Below are positions 27,514-41,600 of a stretch of 64,000 nt of DNA, piece after piece. Source of the stretch: Puffinus mauretanicus (Eukaryota > Chordata > Aves > Procellariiformes > Procellariidae); the NCBI GenBank assembly GCA_023333565.1, contig JAJKFH010000921.1, positions 372,001-436,000 on the forward strand. The letters run 5' to 3'. The position numbers and the translations under genes are program-made. Positions within the stretch are counted from its first letter, which is position 1. Every line of letters starts with the position of its first letter. The notes below the pieces were generated by a model that was not told the DNA's origin, searched no databases, and saw only the letters and a list, made by a program, of their open reading frames with translations.

Positions 27514-30511
27514 CAAAATCTGTCCTGCGGGTGCCTCAGGTCACCATTGGTTTCCCAAAAGGAAAAGAGGGAACACAAGTTTGGTACTTGCTAAAAATGC
27601 TTTAGAGGCAGAAAAAGAGAGGATTTGCTTCCAGAGATCACCCAGGAAAGCTGCACAATATATCCCCTATGATTGTATAGGAGGGAGTGAACACTCATCT
27701 CTTCTGCTCCATCTCTCACAGCTATGGCTGTAGGTCTCCAAGCCTCTGAAGTCAGCTTTGTGCCCCACGAGGGGTTTGGTGGTCTGTAGCACATGTGGAC
27801 GAGCACTTCCACAGAGCTGCAAAGGGAGGCTGCTGCCTCGCAAAGCCGACTGCCCTCACCCACGTGCTCCCTTCCAGCCCTAAACCAGGTAAGAGATGAC
27901 CATGGACCTTTATGTGCTGCTCCTGCCTCTTGCCATTACCCACAGCAGAGCTCTGGGGTAAGGAAAGGCAGGACAGCAAAAGCGGCTTCACACTGGCCAT
28001 ATTCTAAGAAACCCTCTGGTTTTTCAAAACTTGACAAGTCACAAGTTAAAGCAGCAAATAAACAAAACATAAAAAACAAACCAAAGCCCTCATCTCAGCT
28101 ACATCGATTCTTATCTGCCTGGATTTTCCTTTTTATCCCACAGCTTCAGGGGAAACAAGCCCACAGGCAAAGGGAAGCTATTCCAAGGTGCCAGTTTCAC
28201 CCCCAGCACCCCTCTAACCCTCCCCACACCAGCAGCTCTCACGTGGATTAAACGGCATCTTTGAAAACCAGCATCCTCCGAGAAGGCAGCCCCAGGGCTC
28301 CTGCCCCAGGCCTTGCTCTCAAGCCAAGTAAACCCGATTACTCCTGTTAAATTACTGCTATACTATTTCTCCTCTGAAAATTGTATCAGCTTCTCTCACC
28401 CCAAGCTGCACACCCACCATCCTCCAAACCCCCCCACCACTGCATGACCCTGCCAGGTCCCCAACCAAACCCCCCCCAGGCACTTACCAGCAGCAACTCT
28501 CCGCAGTGAACAAACAGGGATGACCTTGCAGATGGGGTGGCTTAATTCATTTAATAGACCTGAAGGAGAGGAGTGGGCTCCCACCTCGTCCCCAGGTCCC
28601 ACACCCCCCACCCGCCCCGCTCCTGCAAGCAGCGCTCTCAATCAGCACCTTCTCAGCACAACACAGGTGACTGCAGAGCAACGCTAACGTGGCAGGACCA
28701 CTGTGATAAGCTCAGGCTGAAATTTTCTCCAGAAAGAGCTTGCTTAGTCCTACCTACACTTTATACCAGCTCAGTAAACTAAATAAACTCTTCTGGCAAA
28801 GTCTTCTGTGACAGTTTAGCTGGAGCATTTCAGCTCTCACTCATTTGCACTGACTCAACAGCTGCAACGACTTAGGGCACAAACACGCACACCTGCTCTG
28901 TGCAACCACTCCACAACTTGGAGACATTTGCTCCCAAAGCAGAGCGGAGCTTGGGCTTGCCCTTTAGCTGCTCCTGCTGATGCTGGGCACTGCAGCACCG
29001 GCCAGCCTCCTTGCAGGGGGGGTGAACTGCTGGAGGTGAGGAGCAGGCGCCGAGGGGCAGAAATCCTGCTGGAGGGGTGGGATGAGATGGGTTCCTAAGG
29101 AAAGGAAAGGCTTCAGCATCTGCAATGGGGCCGTCGGTCAGAGCTCTTAGTCTATGTGAAAATGCCACCAAAGAAACCCAAGGCTCCACGCCCCGACTGA
29201 CATTACTGTTCTGGCAAAAGCTCCCAGGGTGGAGTTTGCCCGAGTCATCAATTTTCATGTTTGAGTTTGATGAGATAAAGAGCTAATGTGTGATTTGTGC
29301 CAACCGAGCCCAACGCAGCAGGCTCCATCCGTCCTTCTCTGGAAGGGCAAGGTTTATCCGCACAGCACGGCTGCCAGGGAGCCATTAATTATGAATTGCA
29401 TAAACCAAGCAAATCTCACAACAGATCTTCCTGGTGCCTGTCAAGTGACCTCCCCTGCAACTGGAAAAGGCTCCCAAGAGAGTTTGGCTCTTGCCGGGAG
29501 CCCACCCCGCCATGCCCCTCTCTGCGGTGATAGGCAACCCCCGTTTGCCAGGCGGATTTGCAGACTGGCACCTCTGGAGGTTTGCCCTGATGAGCCTCCT
29601 CTCCTCTCACCACCAGAAAACAAGATAACTTTCCCACCCTTACAATTAACAGCAAAACTTCTGCCAGGCTTTACGGCTTCGGCATCCAAACCCCTGATGC
29701 AATCGTCGGCACACCTCTGAGGAGGTGCCAGAGATCTGCAAGCTCGTTACAGGGCGCTGGGGCAGCAGAAGCTTTACAAAACGCTGCTCACCAGCAGAGC
29801 TCAAACCGCTGAGGTACAACGCAGTGGTGCTGGGGGATGTCTCCTCCGCAGGGATGCCGCCGGGCTGGCTTGGGGGCTGGGAGCGGCATTGCGATCCGCT
29901 CCAAGGAGTTTGTTTTCCAAGAATCTAAGAAACAGAATTAATGCTTTAAAATTCAGGCCAGCAACCTTTCTACAACAAGTTTTATTTACCCCCAGCAGGC
30001 AGGGTGCAGAGAGCTCTTTGTGTTGGCCCTGCTCCCCACTGTGTAGTTGGGCCATTTGCACGTTTTGGTTGGAAACACTCTCCTTTAGGTCTTACAGGAA
30101 CGGGATCACAATGCAGGATCCATTTACTCATTGACTGCTGTGTCTCCTAAGCCTTATTTTTGGTCCCTCTTTCCATAGCCTGGATGGTGAAGACACTTTT
30201 TCCGCAGCAGACAACGGAGAAAGGTCCCGAAGGGACATCACATAATGTCACTGTGAAAATGTGGTCTGGATGAATTTTGCTGCCTACACAGCAGCATCCA
30301 GCCAAGGCCAAAGACTGCAAGAAAAAATTGAAGGTTGTACCAGAGACACGAGTGCCACCAAGCTCAGTGGGACAATCGTGCGTTTGTCCTTAGGATGAAA
30401 GAAGGAATTCAGTTTGGGCTGCAGCGAAGCCCGGAAAGCACAGTGGGGAGATTTAATGGGAGTTTAATCACCGATTTTAATGGGATTTGCTAGAGGTCCC
30501 ACAGGGCATAG
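27514..30511. other. No gene recognised, between two CR1 copies
   Basis: Three kilobases separate the two CR1 fragments. No further CR1 or coding signal was recognised. Confidence 0.6.
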
Positions 30512-30814
30512 GAATCATAGAATCATAGAAACATTTAGGTTGGAAAAGGCCTTTAAGACCATCGAGTCCAACCATAAACCTAACACTGCCAAGTCCACCA
30601 TTAAACCAGGTCCCTAAGTGCCACATCAACATGTCCTTTAAATACCTCCAGCGATGGTGCTTCAACCACTTCCCTGGGCAGCCTGTTCCAGTGCTTGATA
30701 ACTCCTTCAGTGAAGAAATTTTTCCTAATGTCCAATCTAAACCTCCCCTGGCGCAACTTGAGGCCGTTTCCCTTCATCCTATCACTGGTTACTTGGGAAA
30801 AGAGACCGACCACA
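30512..30814 (-). mobile_element. CR1 LINE, short 5'-truncated 3' end
   Basis: A second CR1 fragment in the same orientation. The plus strand opens with GGAATCATAGAATCATAG, the reversed 3' tail. The minus strand encodes [38 protein letters not shown] and [18 protein letters not shown], then [10 protein letters not shown] with TAA at 30603-30601. This is the extreme C-terminus of CR1 ORF2, uninterrupted over about 70 codons. The left 90 bp is the 3' UTR, closely similar to that of the copy at 27081. Similarity to CR1 fades near 30814. The open frame continuing to 31290 is not CR1 and is probably chance. Confidence 0.95.
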
Positions 30815-31096
30815 GCTGTTGTGGACTGGGGGAGCAGCTGCCTCGCCGTACGGCTCCCCGACCCCTGCAACGCCAGCTCCCTCCTGCAAGGGAAGCTCTC
30901 CCCAGTTTTCAGGGCTGAGTGATCGCTAACGACGCGCATCTGCTCTGGGGCCAGGGATGACAGGGGACTCCTTGCACGAGGGGAAGGCAAAGGATGTGTT
31001 TCCACACCCCTGCTTCCCTCAAACCACGGGAAAATGGCGTTAGAAAGCCTGCGCACCGTTTCCAGCCTGCACACCCCAGAGGCTGCATCCAGGTTA

Positions 31097-31124
31097 GGGT
31101 AACCCCAAGGTCTTGGGGTTACCC
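31097..31124. repeat. Perfect inverted repeat, 13-bp arms, 2-nt spacer
   Basis: The arms are GGGTAACCCCAAG (31097-31109) and CTTGGGGTTACCC (31112-31124), separated by GT. A nested pair, CTTGGGG / CCCCAAG, continues to 31128. Confidence 0.95.
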
Positions 31125-34100
31125 CAAGCAAGTCCCGACTTGGTCCCACCCCCTTGCTGGGCTGCAGAAAGAGCAAAGTGCCCCATGCGGCTCCTGCAGC
31201 CCCACTGCAGTCACAGGACAGGAGGAACCAGCTCTGCAGCCCCGCTAACGCCGCTCGTGAGCTCCAGCAGACCCACGCTACGGTTTGCACCCTCAGTTGA
31301 AAAAGCTGCTTGCTTAAATCAGCGCAGTGCCCTTGTCCACGCTCTTCGGCCAGCCAGTGCCCTCTTCGTGCTGCTTTCGCTGCGGGCCAGGCGAACAGCC
31401 ACGTATTCCTGGCCCCGAAGGACTGCCGTTTGCCTCCCCCTTTTCACTGCTTGGTGCCGCATCTCCACCAGCAAATTAATGTCACTTCAGAAGCACCATC
31501 TTTCAGACTTAGAAAGGTGAAGTCATGTCCACTTTGGTTACAGGGATTATTTAGATATCGATGTGAACTACCAGCTGTTACTCCATCCTAACGATTGCTC
31601 CAGGTCAGATAAAGCCCTGTTGTGCTACACCAGGACTTCTACTGGCCGGTAGCAAATGCTTAGAGAAAACCTATATGAACCAAGTGAAGCACGGAGCCCG
31701 ACAGCACATTAAAGACTCGTGGGCTGATGTTTGTAACAGTCACAGAAGGACCATCCACCGGCACCTTTCTTAACTCACCGCGTGTAATTCAGCCGCACTC
31801 ACACACCCTGCGTCGCAACCCAACGTGAGACGAGGCAGGTTTAAACTGGAATAACATCCCTGCACGGGGTTGCATCAGCATAATTAATGTTTGAAACATG
31901 CTGTCAAGGAACCGGTGCTGCTCTTTGCACCGAGCAGAGGTAGGGCAGATGCAGGTTTGGGCGCAGGGAGAGGACCATGGGGTTGCAGAATCGGCTTTGC
32001 TGGAGATGCGGGGCAGGAAAGTGCTCAGTGCACGGCCAAAAGTGAAGCAATGACTTCTCGTCGGGAGCTCTTTCTTTAAGGTCAGCGTTCGTGAAAGCTG
32101 ACAGCCTCGGAAACAGAAAAACAGAAGTCCTGTGAGCAGCCACGGGACAAGCATCAGCAAGAACCGCGCAGGGGAGAGCAGTGCTTGAAAAACACAGCGG
32201 GGTGGAGAAAAACAAATTTTCTGGAGCACAGTGCTAGGAACAGCGTGTCTGGCGGTTACAGCAAAAAAAACCAGAGACATCAGCACTTCTGAGTCCTCTC
32301 CCCAGCTCTAGGGAAGAAGGCAGGTTGGTGGCTGGAGTAAGGAGACCGAGGCACCCACGCCGTGCTCCTCCGACTTGGAGCACCCTGGGGCTCCCCGCTG
32401 CACTCTTCGTGCCTCAGTTGACCACCTGGCAGTGGTGACCCTTCCCAGGGAACGGTGGGCCTTTGGGACAGCTTGGAAGAGCCTGTGAGGGGGAAGGTGT
32501 TTTGGAAATCAAAATGGCTATTGTTTTTCTCCATGAAAGATGAACAAATTTCATTATTAAAGGGTCAGCTCGGTCCATGTGAAGACCAGACTATTGTAAC
32601 CTCTGCTGCTTCTTTGAGCAATTTTTCTCCTGAAGAAGGAGTCGCCAGGCCAGCTCAGAGGGAAGTGCTCCTTCTGAAGGTGGAAAATGCCTGGCATTGT
32701 GTCCAGCCTGTGTTTGAAGTGGGAGAAAAGCAACTTTGAATAAGCTTTTTATGGGCCCCATGGCTCTGCTTGACCATAATGTCAGCTTGTAATTAGCAAC
32801 AGATACCACTTCTGTCACTCGCGATGTTATCATCAGCCGTCTTGCGTTTCAAAGTGAGGAGAGGCATGTAAATTATGGGCAATTTGGTCTCTGAAATGGG
32901 CTTTATGGTTTTTTTCCGCCAGGCGACCGGGAAGCCTGGAGTTTGTTACAGAGATAGCAGCTGAGCCGGCAGAGAGAGGAGCAGGAGAAAAGCAATGTAC
33001 GTTACAGAGCTGCTCCAGCAGATCCCTGGAGGAAACATAAATGTGCCAGCTCCCCGGTGAAGGCAGAGCTGGGTGGTAGGTCTCACGGGGGCTGTGTATT
33101 TTGAGAAAAGAGGAGAGCAGGTTTGGAGGCAGCCACCGTCCTGCCTCTGAGACGGGGAGGGCTCTGCGAGGCTTCATCCGCACACCGACGCGGAGAGCTG
33201 GAAGGGGAAGAGGATGGCTCGCTCCTGGGCAGCCAACGCAGCATTGTTTCCTACTCAACATATTGCAAGTACTTTGGCTGACTAAGTGTTAGATGGCCCA
33301 AGAACAACCGAGACAATATTTTCCCCTTATTGATAGAAAACATTGCCTTCAACTAAAATACAATATTCGGAGCGAAGGAAAGGCTTGCATTTCCCAAAAC
33401 AAATTTGATTTTTTGTAAGAAAAACAAACCCCCAAACTCACATCATTTCCAATTTTGACCAAAAGCAATTTTAACTTCTGTTAAAAAAAAGGAGCAAAAT
33501 TTTTTGCTTTTTTTGGGGGGGAGGGGGAAGTCTATTTCTTGCAGCAAGCCCAGCGAGTTTCCCACATCCCTTGGCACTGCTCTGCAGCCTAACAGATCCC
33601 ACTGCCAGAGCACCGGGCCGAGTATTTGATTTCATCTATTGCTGCACGAATTACCGCGCGTCCTGTTTCTGCCTTGCTTTGGCCTCCTGCAGAAGGAGTC
33701 ACACCGGAGCTGCTCTTTGCAAGGGCTCCCCAGGAAATGGGCTAAAGCAGAATTTGGTCCTGCATTGGCTCTGTGGTGTCAAGTTCTCCCCTTTTATTTG
33801 CGGGAGGAATTCAAGCATCACTCTACTGCTCCAATCTTTCTATCTACCACTGGCAAATAACACAGCCAAAAAGGTTATCTGCCTTCAAACAGAAATAGCT
33901 TATGTTTAGAAAAGAATTAAATTTTGTTCCCTTTAGAGTTGCAACCACATCCTCAAAGCTCTTAACCTGAAAGTGAACTTCAGATAATAAAACTCTAACC
34001 TCACCCCTTCAGAAGAGCTAGCAGTCAGCAGCTACCTTGTGTACTCTCCCGCTATCTGCCCCATCGATTGCTTGATAGCACAGCTTGTTTTCTTTTTCAA

Positions 34101-37100
34101 GGGAAGACAGCTACTAAATCTACGCTCCCCATCCCTCTCCTTAGCACTCTTGGGCTTCTCCACAGCTGCAATGCTTTTCCATCGTCCCTGCTCTCAGTTA
34201 AATAAACATTATGACACATACTGATTGCTTTAACAAACTTTACTGTTCCACGTCCTCGGCAAAGCACGGTTATCTTTTTACAGGGAACATTCCTTTCCTG
34301 TTGCTATGCCTACTTCAGCGCCATCCAGCACGATAGCCAAGACTGCTGAACTAACCCGCAATTTCCAACGACTCCGTTTTGCTCATCTTGAAATAGCTCA
34401 GAAGGGGTGTGGGGCCAGACCGCCAGCAGATGTGAGCCGTCAGAGCTCCTCTGCCTGCAGCCGAGCTCCCGCGGTTTATCCCAGTCGAGGACCCTGCCGC
34501 GGCTGTCGGAGGGTGAATGGTGTCTTCTGAAAATGCCCCGGGGCTAAAAATGGCTGGGTGGGGTGAGGTGGGTGAAGGAAAAGGGAAAAGAGGGGTATGA
34601 CTGCCAGCGTAGCCCGGGAAGGTTGGCTTTATCTGCCTCGTAAGGCTGCACTTGGAGTTCTGTAATTTGCAACTAAATTGCAGAATCCAGAAATATTTCT
34701 GGCAAATGGTATTTCACAACCATTCATCATCGTCGTGCACAATTTCCTTCACATGACAACCTATGTTTTAAAACTTGCAAAGAGAGGGGAAACTGCCATT
34801 TGTTTTGGCCAAGCCAAAATAGCACTTGGCCCAGGGACTCGGGGCGCCGTGGCTGCTCCCGTCGATAAGCCCTGGCAGGCCAGCTCCTGCCAGGCGGGCG
34901 CGGGCACCTCGTGTTTCACACACGCCACATAAGGGTTTCAAGAAATGAGTGTGTTTCATTTTCCCCTAACCAGCTCGTTTTTCACATCTAACACAACAGG
35001 GCCTATTGTCCGTGTCCTTGCGCCACTCTGTTATTTACTGCAGGGCAACCTAGAGATTTTAATGACAAACTTCCCTAAAGTCAGTGATTTCACCTTTTTC
35101 CATGTTGTTTCCACTTCCCTTTGTGCAAACATTTTCTTCTCAATAAAGGACAGGTTGGCTCCTCAGATACCTCAATTCTCAACGGTCTGATTATTTCTAT
35201 CTAGCGGAGGCCCAGATGCAATAGCTCCAAAATGTGCCTGGTATGCTGGACAACACAGAGAGGGTCCCGTGAAGCCGAAGAGGATTTCTGGCAGCTGATC
35301 AGTTGTAAAAGATAGCTCTTCCTCTAGGCATCAGAGTATTTTTGGGTCTGCAGGATGTGTGCGTACGCTGCCCTCAGTTTGAATACTCCTGCACCTTCAT
35401 GCACCACAAACCCGAACTATTTTCTCCTTGTTCTGAGGACATTAAGCGATATACAGGATCTAATTAAGATTTCTTCCTTTTATCTTTCTGTTTAGGCTTT
35501 TTCATGACCTCGCCACAATACGTTGGACTAGTTGTGCATGGGGGGAAGTACAAGGGTGTGAGCAGAGGAAAGGACTTGAAAGGAAGCAGATAAATCCCAG
35601 CCCGAGTCCCTCCTAGCCCGTATCCGGCAGCGAGCGCATTGCCAGCTGCGCAGGGGCTCGGGGCAGCCGTGCAAGGGTTGGGGGCAGCCCCCTTTCCTGG
35701 GCCAGGCCAACACTCACCCCTTGTTGGGGGATTCACCACCTCCTCCCCATCTCTCTCCTCCCACCGAGCTCTGCACCCAGGGCTATGTCCATCTCATGGG
35801 TCGGGGAGCAGCGGGAGGAGGTATCCCGGGGGCTCCTACCAGGGATAAACCGGGGGGGGGGGTCACCCCAGGATAAACCCAGCACGTGGGGAAGAGATTT
35901 CTGCCTGTTCTCCTCCAAAATGGGGTTGTGCATGATGGCTCTCTGGAGAACCTCCACCTACCCTGCCCCAAGAGATACAGCAAGGGCAGCCGACTTCTCC
36001 CGTAGCCGAACCCAGCAGCGCCAAGGGACGCTTCTGCTGGCAGCCCGCCACAGACTCATCTCCGGCCACGGTAACACAGCCAGGGCAGCACTCAAAGCCT
36101 GCACGGCTCAGGAAGGAGGGAAACCGGAGAGCTGGACGGACCCAGACCCAGCTGGAGAGAGAAAGCCGCGTGAATGGAGGAAATGATTCAGGATCTGGAA
36201 ATGTGAACAGCACAGGCCGCGTGCGCTGGGTCTTGGATTGGCCTCTCTCGGCACAGAGTGGTTGGGGGTTTTTTTTGGGACTCAGACAGGGATTCTTGGA
36301 AGGGTGTCAGGGGCGGGCTGGGTGCGTGCGCCAGATCCGCGTGGAGAAAACCTCCTGGTCTGGAACGTCAGCTGAGTGTTTTCCCTTTTTGCTTTTTGCA
36401 GGTTATACAAGCTGAAGTTTAAATGGCCACATTCCTTGTGGTCATTTGCTTTTATTAAAGGAATAATGTATATACACATTGCCAGCAAGCCCTACACCTA
36501 GGAGATGTATTGTGGGTTATAAGAGGATCAAACTGGCCTTCCATGGAAAAACCACGTCCAAAGGCTTTTCTGGTCCATCAGGGTAACTTCTTTGTTGTAA
36601 TTCCACTGCTCGTTCCCACTGAACTGCAAACAGGGCAAGGCCAGCAGTGGTGGAGAGGGCTCTTTCCCACCATACCCTGTTACCATGCGCTCTGCCCTGC
36701 TCCGGAGTGCAGTCCCCCTACCCCAGACCCCGCAGGGTTCCTCTCACAGCCAGTCCCGGGCTCCCCTGCCGGGCCCCATCACCGTCCTGTATTTAAGCTC
36801 ACCTTAGCCTAACAAGGCTGCACTGCTGGTCCCTCTTTTAGCTTTTCCAGCCCATTGCCTAGGCATGAGCTCCGGTTTCTGCCTCTCCATAGAGTGAGCT
36901 GTGTAGCCACATAGCACAGGCTAATTGTCCTAGCCTTTAGGTAAAAACCAGCCTTCAGGATACCCCAGTGCCTTCCACACCAACTTGCCCAGCTCAACTG
37001 TTTGAGGCCAGCAGACCCTCCTTTTTGCTTTGGCTCCTTTTTGCCCCCATTAGGCACCGGACCACCTAAGCCACCTTGGCTGCTTTTGCAAAGGGTTCCT

Positions 37101-38611
37101 TTGATCACTCTCTTCTCCACCGCCATCCCACCTCAGCCCCTATCAGCTCCTTCCAGCCCTTGTCCTTCCATCATCCCTACAAGCTGCTTATTTTCCTAAA
37201 ATCACCTCTTGTCCAGCTCGTTCAACCTGCAGAGGTGGAACAAGTTCACGTTTCCCTATTGCCTCACTGTGGCCTCTGCCAATTTACATCTCGGCCAGGT
37301 AACGAGATCAAAGACAGCGGCGAGGCCTGGGTCCCCGGATGCTTGGATGATCTCAGATGCTGCTGTGGGAGTTGCGACAGTCACGGGAGAAGGAGAAGAT
37401 CGAGGAAGGTCGGTCCCAGATATCACCATGTTTAATTTCACTTCATTAAATTGAAATGGGATTGAGTTACATCCCAGACAGTCTTTGAGAAATGCATTCA
37501 TGGGCAGTCGGTGGTGGGATCCAGCACTCAGACACTCCTGGATGCATGGCGTGGAGTGAAGCACTCAGGACCATAAATCAGTTCCCCACAGGACAACCAG
37601 ATGAAATTTCTGAATTCGCCCTGAGCTGGCTCTGAATTTGACACCCAGGAAGGGCTAGATTTGCCCGCCTGGGAAGTTAATGTCTTCCAGACCAGCCTCA
37701 AACCTGGTCCTGGAGGCAAACACACCTCCCTGCCCCTGTGTCCTCTGGCCATGGTCTGGGAACACCACCTAAATTCGTGGGAAGGGAGTCTGCTTTCCTG
37801 TTTGTGCAAGAACTGACTTCTCTGAAGATTTGCCAGTGGTGGGGCTGGCTTTTAGAAGAATAAAATGCTGGTGAGATGAAGGGGAGCATCAGTGAAGGTC
37901 AGTGAGTACTTTGGATTAAAATTTATCCCCAGATTTATGTGAGGTTTGCATTGTCTAGCTTTCTTTCGCTGGGTGATTTCTTGCATTCCTGTGGCACAGG
38001 AAGCCAAATTCGTCCTTGCTCTAAATCCATTTATTTCTCTCCTGAAATTAATTTTGCTCTCGCATTTCAAAGAACAATGATGGCAGAACAGCTACTAAGC
38101 TCTGTGAGACACAAAGGAGTTGCGCCTGCTGCAACAGCATAACCATAAACACGGTTTATGCCCTCTGAGGGAGGGCTGTCGATGTTTTACCTTTGGCTTC
38201 CAGCAAGCCCAGCTTGCTTTGAGCCTGCCTCATAGTTCTTTTCTTTCAGGGGAAATGGAAAAAAAAAAATCAAAATCAGACCCACATTTCCAAATGCACC
38301 TATTCCCTACCATCTTTTTAAGAAAAACGCATGGTGAATCTTTACACATGTCCCAACAACACGTGCAGAACAAGAATGGTTTGGTGAAGAAGTGGAGAAA
38401 AAAATCAGCAAACTTACACCAAGGTTGAGCAACAGATGAGATCCTGCCTCTGAAGAAATGACATTATGAATCTGGTGAGGAGAAGGAACAGACTGTTTGT
38501 TGGCTTTTCTGTCTAGGAAGCAACAGGCTGCCAGAAGTCTCCTGTAAATGAAAGTCCTGGAAGAGAGTAGCACGATCTGTCAAAGGGAAGAGCTGGTGCT
38601 AACCAACACCA

Positions 38612-38625
38612 TCAACAATTGTTGA
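38612..38625. repeat. 14-bp perfect palindrome with paired SOX-like half sites
   Basis: TCAACAATTGTTGA is fully self-complementary. It contains ACAAT and its mirror ATTGT, the core recognised by SOX HMG-box proteins, in opposed orientation. A regulatory role is inference only. Confidence 0.85.
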
Positions 38626-41600
38626 CAGATGAACCTTCCCTAGACCGCTGGGTCTGGAAAATTTCTGAGGAGTGAATAACTTCTGTCCATTACAGAGGCT
38701 CTTGCAAAATCCCTGCAAAATCCCAGCTCAGACTCAGCTATTCCAGAAACAATTGAATAACTTCAGAATAGCAAGCAAATATCTAAAGAATCCCTCTTGT
38801 TCCTGGGCCCAGCAAGCAGCTGGTGGGAGGATGCCGAGAACCCAGATGTGTGGAGGGTAGGTAGAAATCATACAATTTCAGCCCCTTCTGCAACCATTGC
38901 TCTCCTTGAATTATTCCTTTCCCCTTGGACAACACCAGTGTCCCACCAGATCTGCTATGGCCTCAAGGCCAGGGTCACCACTCCTGTCCTTTCCCCTGCA
39001 GCAGCTGCTCTCCTGGGTCTGGGTCAGGGAGCTAAACTGCTCTGCAGTCTCCAGATGGCTTCAGACTTTGGTGAAGAAAGTGGTTTCACTCCTGTTGAGC
39101 TGCAACGTTGGGAATGAGGCTAAAGAACTTTTGTACGGCAACACCTGGAGCCACAGACCAGGGTCATATACCCTTTTGGGGTGCCAGGTATGTGAGTGCT
39201 CCCCCCGGCCTGTTCCAGCTGCAGAAATCACGGCCCCCTCTAATGCATCGTCTCTCCTTGCTTGTGTCACCACCCCTTCCCCAACATATGAAGTGTGTTT
39301 CTATCATTTCCTATTTCTAATAATTTCCTACTGTTTAATCCAGAATGGGTTAGGGAAAAATGGAACAAACCAGTTGGATCAGAGGTAGTGACCCCCAGAA
39401 GGTGGCCATGGCGAGCAGGTGGGATGGGCTGGTCATAGCTGCTTCTGCTGGAGCCAAGCAATGGCACGTGGACATGGACCAGTCGGGGAATTTGGCTTTG
39501 CAGGGAAAGAAATTGCCCAGCAGGATGGCAGTGGCAGTGCCACCTCTGTGTGGGATGACCTTGGGCACGGCAAAAGTCCCTGTGACAGGACGAGAACATT
39601 CAGGGAACATCCAGGTCTTACTCTGGCCCACGTCCCCTTGCTCCACAGAGGCAGGTGAAAGCCCCCAGCGTTTCCACTGAGTCGGGCACCTCCATGCGCC
39701 GCACACCTCAGGGTCGTGCTCCGGAGGCACAGGCTGGATCCCAACAACATCTCAGGTCACAGCAGGTGGGAACGGGGCCAGGTCTGGCTCAGACGGCTCA
39801 CGTGCGCTGTGAGGCACAGGATCAAATAACAAATCCCTTCACCCACCTGCGAATGACAGGTGCCCCCATTTTTTTTTTTCCCCCCAGCCCATAACCACTG
39901 CACCAGTATATCCAGTAGCTGCTTGCTGTGGCCACTCCGTGGTAAAGGGACACATCCTGGGCAGCTGGAAGGACCGTGATGGGTTGTCATATCTGCACTT
40001 CGCTCCCCTCCTTCTTCCCTAGTCCATGGCCACCCAAACGAGATTTTAACGACTTACTTTCTAAGAGGAGAGATTTATACCTCAAGCAGGAGGCACAGAG
40101 CATGGAAATGTACCTTTTCCAAAATCAGTATGGATTTTGCTGGGAGGCTGCCCTCCTTACAAGCCCTCTGTTTTAAAAGATCTCTTACCAGAAAGTTGTC
40201 CTTCAGTTATGTGGCATTTTTATAAGTAAACAACTGCTGCTCAGAAATCAGCTCAAGTCCATCTGCAAAAGCCTGAAAAATGCCAAATTCGTGATTCAAG
40301 GAGACCATTACGTCTCAGGGCTCCCACCACCTGATCCAGTAGCAGATCTGGACTCGTTTTCCTGCACATTATATTCAACTCTGGCCTCTTAGAGCTGCAG
40401 ATTGCTTAGCCCTCAAGCAGCAAGTTTAATATCCCTTTCAGAACATCATTAGCATTAACTATTTTTACTGCATATTCTTGTTATTCATGTAAGCGGATCC
40501 CCCTCTGGGCCTTGCTCCAGGCGATCCCTTGAGCATTCCCTCAGGCGAACTCGGGGCACTCCAAGCTGCAGCAAAGGGCTGCTCCCAAATTTCCTGCACA
40601 CGTGATGCTCGCTTAGCGTGTTCTTCACAACCGGACCAGCGGGCACCCCTGAACACCTCCTCGTGGTGGCTGGGCACAGCCTCACGGTGTAACTGCACCA
40701 AGTTCCTGAGGCTCCTGAGCTGGAGGAGAACAAAACGGGCACCGGCGTGATGACAGGAGCCGAGCATCGCCGCGATGACACCCACCCACCGCGGGCAGCA
40801 GCTCAGCTCTGAGCGTGTGGCAAAGCAGACCCCGGGCAGACCCCCCCGACCCAACTCGCTGTGGCTGCAGGAGGGCCCCTTCCAGCCCTGCTCCACCCAT
40901 GCACATCGCTCTGCGAGAGAGAAACCTTCTCCGATATTTTTTTGTTGTTGTAAGGCACCTTGCCAGCCTCCTTGTATCGCTTTAGAAGTGCAAACCAGCC
41001 TGATCTAGATCTCAGGTTCGCACCTAGTTTTTGAATGATATTTTGGGACCGAGCCAGATTCTTAATTTGGAAGGATGTTACCTGGTGGCTCCGGAGTGAG
41101 GATCAGCACTAATACATCGTTTCCTCTCGTTAGGTTTTCCCATTTGTTTTGTGTTAGGAGCAATCCTAAGACCTATACTGCTGCTAGGAGAAAAGTCTTC
41201 TCCCAGGAAGAGCCTCCCACTCTGATAAGGGCATTTTTCCTCGGCCGCTGTGAATGTCGTTGCCGCAATGTTCCCTTTTAGCGCTCTGGGCTGTAGCTCT
41301 ATATTAGGCCAACAAAAATAATAAGTCCTAAAATGAAAACCTCCAGATGATCTTGGCAGAAACAGCACGTCCATCACAAATGGAAATCACATTCGATACT
41401 CCACAATGGCAGGAAACTCACCTGGTTTTATTTAGTCTCCACACAGCTATGTGCTATTGGCACTCCTCCAGTGTATCTCTTTCGAGAGGGACTTTTTTTT
41501 TTTAAAAACTCTCTGTTAGTGGCTGTCCTTTCTTATCTAAAGCACCCTGCATGTTTGATTTTCACTGAGGCCCTTCGCTGAATTTTTTTGTTTGCCTGCT

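Noticed and set aside
30815..31290. N-terminal extension of the CR1 frame to 229 codons
   Set aside because: CR1 similarity stops near 30814. The extension carries a palindrome and no reverse-transcriptase motif, so it is read as flanking DNA left open by chance.
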